From Alentia gelatinosa (lineage: Eukaryota; Annelida; Polychaeta; Phyllodocida; Polynoidae), in the NCBI GenBank assembly GCA_950022655.1, contig OX465587.1:24741716-24805715 (forward strand): 64,000 nt of DNA, written 5' to 3'. This document shows, piece after piece, positions 37,001 to 44,600 of the stretch (position 1 is its first letter; every line of letters begins with the position of its first letter). Under the pieces are notes generated by a model. That model worked only from the letters and a program-made list of their open reading frames with translations. It was not told where the DNA came from and ran no database searches. A program made the position numbers and the translations under genes.

Positions 37001-38890
37001 ATGCAGGGACTGGCGCCAGACTAGGGTATTGGGTGTGTGAGGTTGATTCAACTAAAATACCCGTTAGGTTACTTCCAGAAGAAGTTAAGCGATTACACAT
37101 TTATTTATTGATATAGTTCGCGAATGATGATACATCTAGCGTACTACCACTACATATATGTCCCCAGTAATACTTCAGAGGTAGTTTATATAGCACAGAT
37201 ACATCACAACCGGGTATTCTATAAGACATTGGTGGGTATGTGAATCATAGACCGATTTTCGTCTAATGCTAACACGAGACAGTTTTCAACTATGAAGTTT
37301 AAGCAGGCCAGACTCATTGGTGAAAAAAGATAACCTTCGGAATGTCATCTACGGTGAACCCTGAAGCCAAATAGTGAACTAAACCATTTAATTTGATTCA
37401 CAGACACGTCTGCTTTTGCAAATGAGATAGGTATGGGATCCAATGGACCACCTGGGATATGCTCTGTAACACTGACCTTTACTCGGTCTGCCCTGCTTAG
37501 CTTAGCCCAATTACACTCAATCCCGTGGTTTGTGTTTCACCAAGTCTGGGTGTCACTATTCGCGTATTCACAGTCAGTCGCTGTCATTGGAGTGTGTCTT
37601 CGTTGAACATATATCACGTTCTATATGGTCGGGGTGGGTTACATACCAATGGATCGCCGGTCAAATCTAATTAACTTTCGTTTAATTTGATCTCTAAGTA
37701 CTATTCTAGCCAAACGGGAAATGGAATTTCTTAATTCCAAACTCGCTCTTCATGTATGTATACTTGTGGTGGGTCACATATATAGACAGATTATTGAGAA
37801 CATAAGATGGTTGTTGAGTTGAATCCTCAATCTCCTGGTATCGCAGTGTAACCTGCAGGGGTTAGAACACTTAAAGAGGGCCTCCCTCGGTATTTGATTG
37901 CAAAAAACATCCAGTGGAGGCGGAGGGGCGTTTGAACGGGATGACTGAGCGAGGACTTGGATCATCTCGTCAACAGTCTGATCGTTTTCTTATCATCATA
38001 CATCTGAAATCAATTAGAAAAAAACTAATGTCACCAGTGGCATATGAATATTTTATGGCATAACCGTGGCATACAGGCCCACCATGTTAAGTCTATGGAG
38101 ATTTATATGCGGGGTACGATAAGTAATATCAAGAGACGTCACAAGTTTGAGTCTGAATTTATCTTCGACTCGTGAAATTATGGAGCCAACAAAATGCGTG
38201 GCATAAATAAGCTCAAACTCAAACGAGTGGCGTCTAGATTTTATCCTACCCCGTTTCAATATTTTTTCAGTATCAGAAAGTAGCACACTTGGCATAAACA
38301 ACACTTTATGTCACACCCGTGAAATAAACAAATCCCATGTTAAGCCTATGGCGTTTTTTTATTAGGGGTAGGATAATAATATGTACTCCCATGTGTTTCA
38401 GGCGTCGCAGCGTGAGATCCTGTGGACGATGCGGATCAGCATTCTGACGATCGGCGCGTTTGCCACACTCGTCGCTATCGTGATTAAGTCCATCTACTAC
38501 TTATTCGTGCTGTGCTCCGACCTCGTGTACGTGCTCGCCTTCCCGCAACTCGTCTGCGTCATCTACCTGCCGTTCGCCAACACCTACGGCTCCGTGTTCG
38601 GCTACGCCATAGGCCTCATCTTCCGCCTAACAGGTGGCGAGCCTATGATCAGCCTCCCGCCTCTCATCAAGTACCCGTGGTACGACGAGGCGCACGACAT
38701 ACAGAACTTCCCCTTCAAGACGATGAGCATGCTGCTGAGTCTCTTATCCATCATCTCCGTGTCCTACCTCTTCGACTGGCTCTACAAGAGAGGCACACTG
38801 CGGCCCAAGCATGATATCTTCAAGTACTTCTATAAGACTCCCGAGGAGGCCGACAATAAGCAGTTGCAGATGAAGGTTATACCTCTGTGA
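18845..38890 (+). CDS. SLC5A7: High-affinity choline transporter (SLC5A7/CHT1-like), eight exons, start exon missing
   Basis: Na+/Cl- dependent choline uptake carrier of the SLC5 solute:sodium symporter family; in animals it feeds acetylcholine synthesis at cholinergic terminals. Exons are 18845-19035, 20139-20252, 22605-22760, 27852-28000, 31530-31691, 34981-35110, 36262-36497 and 38402-38890. All have GT-AG borders and matching phases (1,1,1,0,0,1,0), giving 541 full codons plus the tail of one, then TGA. Family hallmarks seen: [10 protein letters not shown] (Asp52), [41 protein letters not shown] (Asp353) and TGGEP (Glu459). From memory these three acidic residues match human Asp48, Asp349 and Glu451. 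The cytosolic tail after the last membrane segment is only about 33 residues and lacks an obvious dileucine endocytosis signal, so it is shorter than in human CHT1 (580 aa). A choline-transporter-like paralogue is possible. Introns carry several transposons. Confidence 0.93.
20139..20252 (+). CDS. SLC5A7: Choline transporter exon b
   Basis: The acceptor is TTGATTCAG and the donor G|GTATGT. The split Ala codon joins to [13 protein letters not shown], the most diagnostic CHT segment; an N-G-T sequon is present. It continues to GYSISLFMG. Confidence 0.93.
21331..21402 (+). repeat. 20-bp C-rich tandem repeat, 3.6 copies
   Basis: Unit CACCCCAACCCCCACATCCC repeated with perfect 20-bp periodicity. 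The Pro/His/Thr-rich frames across it are repeat translations. Confidence 0.92.
21619..21798 (+). mobile_element. Family-A element, 180 bp
   Basis: Starts TAGACTGGCTCCAGTCCCTG and ends GACTTGAGCAAGTCTA. Flanks GTCCATGAA (21,610-21,618) and GTCTACGAA (21,799-21,807) are a 9-bp duplication with two mismatches. It lies in choline transporter intron 2. Confidence 0.82.
22605..22760 (+). CDS. SLC5A7: Choline transporter exon c
   Basis: The acceptor is TTTTTCCCCGCCAG and the donor CTAG|GTATGA. Encodes [20 protein letters not shown] followed by [20 protein letters not shown] and a helix ending SAAILSAL. Confidence 0.93.
23255..23350. repeat. Dispersed repeat shared with intron 6
   Basis: GAATCCTTATACAATGG, then AATGGGTAGTGGTTTAATGG and CCCCATACATTG, match in reverse complement the sequence at about 35,225-35,325. 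They are diverged copies of one repeat in opposite orientations. Confidence 0.5.
24366..24402 (-). repeat. Partial family-C repeat
   Basis: The reverse complement reads ATTATTACTGCACCCCTAGC then GGGAAGTA, matching the ACACCCCTAGCAGGGGGTAG core of the copy at 47,570. Confidence 0.35.
24478..24600. repeat. Long hairpin (inverted repeat)
   Basis: The left arm contains GCGAAACTTTTATTGTTC and the right arm GAACAATAAAAGTTTCGC. The palindrome extends outward through AACATCCT...AGGACGTTT and inward to a CCTTCCGCC/GGTTTTTCGTACGG centre. It begins about 60 bp past the stop codon of the minus-strand Penelope-like remnant, so it may be part of that element's 3' end. Confidence 0.75.
24662..24976 (-). 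pseudogene. Penelope-like retroelement remnant, GIY-YIG endonuclease C-terminus
   Basis: An uninterrupted 104-codon minus-strand frame ends TAG at 24,662-24,664. It reads [19 protein letters not shown], then [29 protein letters not shown] and APEGLN. This order (Y-I-C-C...VGQT...H, then HFN-P-H, then W...L...P-GLN) is typical of the GIY-YIG-type endonuclease tail of Penelope-like elements. A TAG lies just upstream (about 24,979) and no reverse transcriptase precedes it, so this is a 5'-truncated copy inside choline transporter intron 3. The usual Arg of the T-x3-R-x3-H stretch appears to be His, so activity is unlikely. Confidence 0.75.
25430..25660. other. GC-rich patch inside intron 3
   Basis: CpG-rich sequence (GGCGGCCGTCGATGG, CCCCGCCGCGATTCCGCC) in an AT-rich intron. 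Minus-strand frames of 62 to 93 codons cover it but have no recognised motif. It could be a CpG-rich regulatory segment or an inserted fragment. Confidence 0.3.
27852..28000 (+). CDS. SLC5A7: Choline transporter exon d
   Basis: The acceptor is CCTGTCTTCAG and the donor CTG|GTATGT. Encodes [17 protein letters not shown] and [20 protein letters not shown], the YT(L/V)(V/I)GGLYSV...TD(V/I)(V/I)QL motif of SLC5 carriers. Confidence 0.93.
28001..31529. other. Choline transporter intron 4, nothing recognised
   Basis: AT-rich intron of 3.5 kb. Apart from a 30-bp-period duplication at about 30,780-30,833 I see no gene, RNA or clear transposon. Confidence 0.5.
30780..30833 (+). repeat. Short tandem duplication, period 30 bp
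   Basis: CATATATTTATTTCTATCCA followed by AAGA occurs twice, 30 bp apart, separated by AGACAT. Confidence 0.85.
31530..31691 (+). CDS. SLC5A7: Choline transporter exon e
   Basis: The acceptor is TCTTCTCTCTGTGATAG. Encodes [15 protein letters not shown] through the extracellular loop to [12 protein letters not shown], 54 codons, phase 0 at both ends. The donor GTATGTATG (31,692-31,700) is also the left target-site duplication of a family-A transposon, and a second copy of it follows the element at 32,416-32,424. Confidence 0.92.
31701..32415 (-). mobile_element. Family-A element, long form, inserted at a splice donor
   Basis: Begins TAGACTTGCTCAAGTC and ends GGGACTGGAGTCTA. Perfect 9-bp duplications GTATGTATG lie at 31,692-31,700 and 32,416-32,424. 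The left duplication is the 5' splice site of choline transporter exon e, which ends at 31,691, so the insertion duplicated the donor. The interior matches the long copy at 41,994 (CCACTATGAACC, CTCCTGTTTATGG, CCAGGATATCTGTAT). A poly(A)-tailed insert (about 31,729-31,996) interrupts its left part. Confidence 0.85.
31729..31996 (-). mobile_element. Nested poly(A)-tailed retroposon fragment
   Basis: Compared with other family-A copies, about 268 bp is inserted between TATGAAT and ATCATTAAATG. On the minus strand it ends TGGAAGATCGCTCTTATG, GCTGAATAAA and a long A-rich tail, the layout of a non-LTR retrotransposon 3' end. No coding sequence is visible and target duplications are unclear. Confidence 0.55.
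32416..34980. other. Choline transporter intron 5, remainder
   Basis: After the family-A element the intron holds the large inverted repeat described separately (33,414-34,412) and otherwise unassigned AT-rich sequence. Confidence 0.5.
33414..34412. repeat. Inverted repeat with about 130-bp arms, about 730 bp apart
   Basis: The reverse complement of 33,414-33,545 contains AAAATGGCTGCCACA, GGCCTCCCCTTGCTATGTGC and TTCATTAAATGCACA. The plus strand at 34,280-34,412 contains AAAATGGCTACCACA, GGCCTCCCCTTGCTATATGC and TTCATTAAATGCACA. The arms are diverged, so two opposite copies of one dispersed repeat, or ends of a decayed element, are both possible. Confidence 0.7.
34981..35110 (+). CDS. SLC5A7: Choline transporter exon f
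   Basis: The acceptor is CCCACCCACAG and the donor ACAG|GTAAGC. Encodes [20 protein letters not shown] and a helix ending GAVAKST. Confidence 0.93.
35225..35325. repeat. Dispersed repeat, inverted relative to intron 3 copy
   Basis: AATGTATGGGAACCCAGTAC, CACTACCCATTATTTAG and TTGTATACGGATTC are the reverse-complement partner of the block at 23,255-23,350. Confidence 0.5.
35385..35520. repeat. GC-rich hairpin-forming segment
   Basis: GTATACCGGATTC / AATCCGTGGTATATAC forms one short hairpin. TATATACGCTGGTTCC pairs with GGAACCCAGCCAGCGTGGTA further right. The segment is CpG-rich compared with the surrounding intron 6. Confidence 0.45.
36021..36195 (+). repeat. Iterated CCTTA-ACGGGGT motif
   Basis: CCCTTACACGGGGTG, CCTTTACACGGGGTT, CCCTTAAACGGGGTG and CCTTAAGCGGGGTTC occur within about 130 bp. 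The last, with TTCTATTGTA, resembles the right end of the TA-flanked MITE at 45,475-45,626, so this may be a degenerate relative. Confidence 0.45.
36262..36497 (+). CDS. SLC5A7: Choline transporter exon g
   Basis: The acceptor is TTTTTTCCTGGAACAG and the donor CCG|GTACGT. The split Asp codon joins to [15 protein letters not shown], then [16 protein letters not shown], a strongly conserved SLC5/CHT block, and [18 protein letters not shown]. Confidence 0.93.
36529..36850. mobile_element. Family-B palindromic element
   Basis: TTTATCCTACCCCTAATAAA and CTCCATAGGTTTAACATTGG match the 48,184 copy. After GGGGTAGGATAAA (about 36,679) comes a long hairpin: CGGCAAGATCGCATATTACT, its inverse AGTAATATGCGATCTTGCCG, and outer arms GTTAGTCATGTTATTGTT / AACAACATAACTAAC. 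The apex contains CTCGGCTTCGCCTC. Boundaries are approximate. Confidence 0.6.
36869..37023 (-). mobile_element. Family-A element, short form, 155 bp
   Basis: Begins TAGACCTGCCCAAGTC and ends GGACTGGCGCCAGACTA. It has the TATTCATTAAATGATTAATC and CCTTCTCTGACTGGTCC blocks of the family. Unlike most copies its flanks (ACCCTACCC and GGGTATTGG) do not match, so the target duplication is lost or the copy is rearranged. Confidence 0.75.
38085..38375. mobile_element. Family-B palindromic element
   Basis: Contains CCATGTTAAGTCTATGG with GGGGTACGATAA, a central hairpin (GACGTCACAAGTTTGAGTC against CTCAAACTCAAACGAGTGGCG), TTATCCTACCCC, and a second CCATGTTAAGCCTATGG ending GGGGTAGGATAATAA. It ends just upstream of choline transporter exon h (38,402), within 30 bp of its acceptor. 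Confidence 0.6.
38402..38890 (+). CDS. SLC5A7: Choline transporter terminal exon h
   Basis: The acceptor is CCATGTGTTTCAG. Encodes [40 protein letters not shown] and a last helix [20 protein letters not shown]. The tail is short and ends MKVIPL before TGA at 38,888-38,890. GC content is much higher than the flanking introns. Confidence 0.95.
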   Translation, partial: ASQREILWTMRISILTIGAFATLVAIVIKSIYYLFVLCSDLVYVLAFPQLVCVIYLPFANTYGSVFGYAIGLIFRLTGGEPMISLPPLIKYPWYDEAHDIQNFPFKTMSMLLSLLSIISVSYLFDWLYKRGTLRPKHDIFKYFYKTPEEADNKQLQMKVIPL

Positions 38891-40167
38891 GCTGCTCCAG
38901 TGTCGCAGTGAACGGCGGATCGCCTCGGACATTTCGCCAATAGTCATATATGGATCACATGGATTGAGTCGTACTCAAAGCAGCATATAGTTTATCAGTG
39001 TGTATCGCAGACCCCACCTCGCATGCCAAGAAATGAGAAATTTGTTCTATGTGCCTACAAACGAAAAGGTGCATAGGGTGTTCTTAATGTTTTGTGACAT
39101 TGTCGAAAGGTACCTGCGTGAAGGTACAAAGTGAGAAGTTTATTGTGATCGGTTTGATTAACAAGGTACATACAAATACTCTATATTCTGATAATAGTAG
39201 ATGTTATATATTCGATAGGAAATATGGCGGTTTGTGCTACGTCTATTTTGGATTCCATTGTCAATAGAATAGTTCTTCTTTTATTGATCACTTCTTAAAT
39301 ATTCTAATTATAGTAATTGTATGATCTCTTTATATATGGAGTTGGGTTGGGAGGTATCATTGGTCACCTTATAAGCATTATATATCACAGCATATTTCTT
39401 TTAGATATTGGTATTTTGGATAATATAGGAGAATACTGAAACCCAAAATGGTCGAGCTTAGTTTAATATATTCGAGTGGTCGGAAATTCGCACACTAATG
39501 CATTACCCCCTGCGTTTCATTTGAATTGCTGTTGTGAGTTCTTTACCATTCTGGACAGACTGAGGGCATAGCTTACCCAATATGTAGCGTTGATATTCTT
39601 TTGATTTCTAACGTTTGATGTGGATATATGGACAGAATTATGTTATAGAATGATTCCAATTGGACTCCTGGCAGAGATTCCTCACTAGATGGTAAAATAA
39701 TGTTTTACCAGGCTATCCTCTATAGAGGTACATGTTGATCCTTCATTCATACCAAATGCAAGGCCAGGTATCCGTGTTTCTATTGGAGGTGCAGAGAACC
39801 ATACAGATGAAGGACTTGTTTCATAATTAACGGAATGTTTTTCAGGGTAGACCTTGAAAATAGCGGAAGGTTTAGCCGAAAGAACAGCATAGCTTTTTAT
39901 CTGTTGCAGAATCTCCATCGCTATTCAGCCCCTCATTGATTTGTTATTTTCTGCCTTACGTTCATTGTTTTCCGGCGTCACTCACGGAGCAGATGTTTAA
40001 TGTCACTGGGGTGCAGGGTCTATGCTTTGAGAGTGTACCAACTAGATTTCAGGCACAACAATTCAAATCGAGCGAGACACCTTAGTGGTGCAGTCACCGC
40101 AGTTGTTAGTCTGAATTTAAATTTTCAATACTGGACGTAATAATCATAAGATAGTTGTAAAATTTGG

Positions 40168-40173
40168 AATAAA
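40168..40173 (+). promoter_or_regulatory. Candidate polyadenylation signal AATAAA
   Basis: The first AATAAA seen downstream of the choline transporter stop; using it would give a 3' UTR of about 1.3 kb. Another AATAAA lies at 41,075-41,080. The sequence alone does not show which is used. Confidence 0.35.
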
Positions 40174-40277
40174 GATATGGGATACCAATAGAATTCATGG
40201 CTGCAAATATTATCTAATTTGAATGAAATTTAGTGATTGAAAAATAGAACTATTGTTTGAGCTTGCACAAAGGTGGT

Positions 40278-40292
40278 GGGGGGGGGGGGGGG
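40278..40292. repeat. Poly(G) run, 15 nt
   Basis: Uninterrupted G tract after GGTGGT. Confidence 0.9.
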
Positions 40293-41441
40293 TACGCCCT
40301 CTTGTAAATAGCGGCGATTTGGGCGCCCTCTTACCGGATGGTAATGATTCCATTGCAATGGACACCACTGCTATTTCCTCCCGCCTGGAGGGTAGGTGCC
40401 GCTGACGCCGCTGCTGATTAAAGTCTGCAAGGGGACTATGTGCTAATGACGGTCTACCCGCTATTAACGAAGGGTTACTTCTATTATGTAACAGGCCCCA
40501 GGCCCGGTACTGCTGTCTAGAGCGTAGTCTAGGCCCTTATCTTATCTACTCTGTGGCGTTCCCTAGCGGGGACAACAAGTATTACTGACGACCAGATGCG
40601 CCCACTTGTATGTACGCTGAATATATGGCTTTCTGGTTTTATATTTGTACGCGATTGAATTGTGAGATTCCAATGTTTGATGTGTTATTTTCTTTCCTCT
40701 ACTCCAGAGATTACTTCACTATTTTTTTTCTAAAGATAAAGAAAAAACCGAAATACATGTACACCTATTTGCGTAGGTTTATCTTACTTTCTTTGGGGTA
40801 AGGACTCTTGGTGTCCAGCATATCTATCTACAGCCATCTCAGTTCCTTAACAGGAACTCTAAACTGTACATACTATTCGATGGATGAGTAATGTCTTCAT
40901 CAGGATATTGATATCTGTCGTTATCATAACCACACATGTATAGGAGAACTACACTTGAATTACTTATATGACGTTTACCTACATACATAATCATCTTATT
41001 TGTAAGACTCTTAATGATTATTGATGGAATTTTTTAAATGGACAAATGCCGTTAACGATATATATAGTGAAATGAATAAAAGCTTAAAAACGGACTGAAT
41101 GAATGTGTACTTTGTTTTTCCCTCCAAATAAGAGTTGATGCCCTTCTGTAACAGTAGATACTTGTGGAGATATTTGTTTGATTGCTGCCCTTGTCAGGAG
41201 TGAAAGGACTTACTAACCAGTCCACGAGCTTCATGATGGCCTGAGATGGGGGTACCTTATATATGTACCGTATATTACAACTACTATTTACTTATCTGTA
41301 TATATATATCTTTTTTTTAAATTACAACTCCATGACCACTTCACTTTGACGCTTGTAATCCTCCGGGAGTAGCCAAATGCTCAAACATAGATTAGATATA
41401 GACTATGGATTAAATTGATATGGCGATGATAAATTACATTA

Positions 41442-41651
41442 TTATTCCTGAATGTCCTTGAGGTGGTTGGTGCTGCTGGCCCCGTCTGCGGGGTGAACAC
41501 TATATATGAGGTGTTTTGTCTTTTTGTTGTATGACAGTACAGGAAATGGCTTCAAGCATCCAGTCCCCGATGACGATCTATACTCCTTGTATTTCTCGGC
41601 TACGAAGCGGTTGGCATCAGAGATATTTGGATCGTTGATATAGTCATCCAC
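41442..41651 (-). CDS. NUDT6: NUDT6-like terminal exon
   Basis: The acceptor is GCTTTGCAG|GTGGAT. Encodes VDDYINDPNISDANRFVAEK, then GCLKPFPVLSYNKKTKHLIY and ends KDIQE with TAA at 41,442-41,444. Joins in phase 0 after CWMD. Confidence 0.88.
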   Translation of the reverse strand: MDDYINDPNISDANRFVAEKYKEYRSSSGTGCLKPFPVLSYNKKTKHLIYSVHPADGASSTNHLKDIQE

Positions 41652-44600
41652 CTGCAAAGCATATCGATGGAATTTGTTGAATGTTTCAGCTTGATTATAT
41701 TTGATGAACCTGGCCTAATCACATACCAGCATATCTTGATCATTTTGACTCTGAATTATATCAGAAAATATTCATAATAATTGTCAGTTCACATTCTCTT
41801 TAGAAAATAAAGCTGCGTAGCTGCGAATTTTTATTGCCCGCATTGATTTCACCTTGTAAGTCGATTTGAGCACCTTCATCTGTTTTGTTGGGTCGATACA
41901 AGGCAAAGCGTACACTGAAGGATTATTGTATTGAATCCTTTTTTTTTCATCTCAATAACAAAGAATATACATTGCCCCCCACTGCACCACACCTAGACTT
42001 GCTCAAGTCTTTGATCATGAATATTCATTAAATGATTAAACACAATAAGAATAAAGGTCATTAAAGTATGAATCCTTCTCTGACTGACCCATGAATCAAA
42101 GACTTGTCCACTATGAACCAAATCTCCTGTTTATGGTCCCAGGCCACTCCCTGTAACCCCATACCTCCTCTTACCCCTCCCCCCTCCAGTTTCCTGGCTG
42201 CCTGTGTTGTCATGGCAATAGATTTCGCCTGCTCCTGACTGTGACTCGACAGCAGATATCCTGACCAGTAGCCAGGATATCTGTATGGAGAGTGTTGGGA
42301 ATGGTGGAGCTAAACAGCGCCAGAAATCCAACACCATTACCGATAGACTGGCTCCAGTCCCTGCATCCTATGTCTCTCTCCTCGATGGGATACATGGGCC
42401 AGTCAGAGAAGGATACATACTATAATGAACTTTATTCTGATTCTGATTAATCATTTAATGAATGCTCATAATCAAAGACTTGAGCAAGTCTACATTACCG
42501 ATTGTACCAGTCCCTGTATCCCAGCGAGCAGGGTAGCCATAGGATGCAGGGACTGGAGCCAGTCTACACCACACCTAACTCCACACTCACATCCATCCAG
42601 CAGCAGTCGGATATTTCGCGGTTGCAGGCGTTGATGTCCACACTCTGGGCTTGCATGAGACACACGAAGTAGAAGTCGGAGAGGCCGTGGCGGTAGTTGT
42701 GTTGGTGGCGGAAGGTGAGCACGGCTGTGAAGGAGGAGTCCACTCCGGTCTCCTCCAGCACCTCGCGCCGCGCCGCCTCCGCAATCTCCTCACCTGGAGA
42801 GACACGAGATCAGTGCAACAGTGACGTTGAAAGAGGGAGGCAAGACGAACTAGGAGCAATTTTTTCCGTACCTCAACGGAACGAGAAGATTTCATACACG
42901 ACTGTCTGTGTGTAAACGCGAGTTAAGTATGGCTGTAAACCAAACTATTAGGGAGGTGGTAGACCGCGACATTTTATTGTATGCGAACCTTATCCTGATT
43001 TTTAAAAAATACACAAAGAGCTAATGAAATGTTCATCATTGATGAATGGGCGTGGAATTATAAAACAAGTAGCAGATTTCCCGTCGTAGACGTAGTAGGC
43101 GCAGCCAACAGTTACATTGAAGCGACAGGATATTCCACTTTTCACCTATATTACTTATAAGTCCGTACTCTTTTATAACTATTTGACACCCTATACTCAT
43201 TATCCCGGTGAGATGGGGTGGTGTAATCGACACCCACACATCCCGTTGTCGCTGAACCCGTAATTTACATGATAATATATGTGTCCCCATGACGAGGGGT
43301 GTTCTTCAGGGACGCTATATATCATTACGCAATTCCAAAGTGGCACAGTGGTGACGGTGGTGGCAGCGGAGGCGGCGCCGTTCTAATCAACAGCCCAATA
43401 TGAGGGGTGAGATAATATGTTTTGCTCCACTACCCACTGCTGTTCTTCTTTAATAACATTTCTACGTTTCCTTCTACGTAAAACAGCTTACGTAAATTCT
43501 CCCAAATGAATAAGTAAATATACGTTGCTAGAACATATTTGTGTTTGCTGGGCACCTTATATTCTCATACTAATGCAGTGGTAAATCTAATGAATAGTGC
43601 CGCAATAAAGCAGTGTGTTATAATATATACCTTGTACAGTCAAAACTAAAAAGAACCCCTATTATTTCCCTTTTACTAATTATGTATAAAGATCCCCAAG
43701 TAACACCTATAGATACCCGAACTGAAGGGATATTTTGACTCTATTTTTACTAGCAATTACAATATTATTCAAGATAAATCTATAGCTCTGCCGGTTGTAG
43801 ATATGTCCTTCTCATATCACCCTTCTGTTGACAACACTTTCCCAAGAAAGACGTGGGACAAGTGTTGCATATGGTTTCCGCAAGACGGCACCATTGTTTA
43901 ATACAATTCGATTGTAGATAGCCTATAAGTTGGAGGTAGGGTTCAGCTGGCCAAAAGATACATCCCCTATAAACGACCTGAGAATAAAATCCATATAACC
44001 TCTACCTACTGTTGTAGAGACCACAGATAGTTATGTACATTTTCCTTTTTATACCATCGCGTGTTATTTCTGAAATACCATAGTAAATGGCCCGAATTCA
44101 ATAATGATACCACGGACCTGTATTGGCGTGACCACCTGGAAGTTTCCATTGTTGATATCCTGGTGAGTGGTACTTTTCCTTGATCAATAGAACTTGATCC
44201 TGATCATTAACAACAAAACCGGCACACCCTAGAAAAAATGAAAGGGACACAGGTTAGATATGATGACCGCTCATTTCGAAGACGGTTGTGTTGAGTAGTA
44301 TACAAATAATCTGAGAAAATATGTGAAACTGTTAGCCGAGAATCAGACCCATAAGGTATAGGCTTAATTGAGCTACAAAAAATAAGTTTTCTTGATCTTT
44401 TTCTGTATTACATCTCAGGAAATATGTTGGTTTTACAGAAAGTTGTCACTTAGTTTACTTGGGTCTGGGCTCTTTATATCTATAAGTCCAGGAATGCTCT
44501 ATAAAAGATATAAAATTGCATATTCTCCCCTTTTTTAAACTTTAAACCCATATACATGTAATTCCATTGCTACCCTTTTATGAGCTGGTTCCGATATATA

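Larger units (their letters stand above)
38891..41441. other. Convergent intergenic gap, choline transporter 3' UTR
   Basis: The choline transporter (+) and NUDT6-like gene (-) end tail to tail here. The first part is presumably the transporter 3' UTR. A 15-nt G run lies at 40,278-40,292. No coding exon is recognised. Confidence 0.6.

Noticed and set aside
44130..44160. Plus-strand WKFP reading that looks like the NUDT6 motif
   Set aside because: It is a coincidence of the complementary strand; the minus-strand exon reads WKLPGG with correct phases and splice sites.
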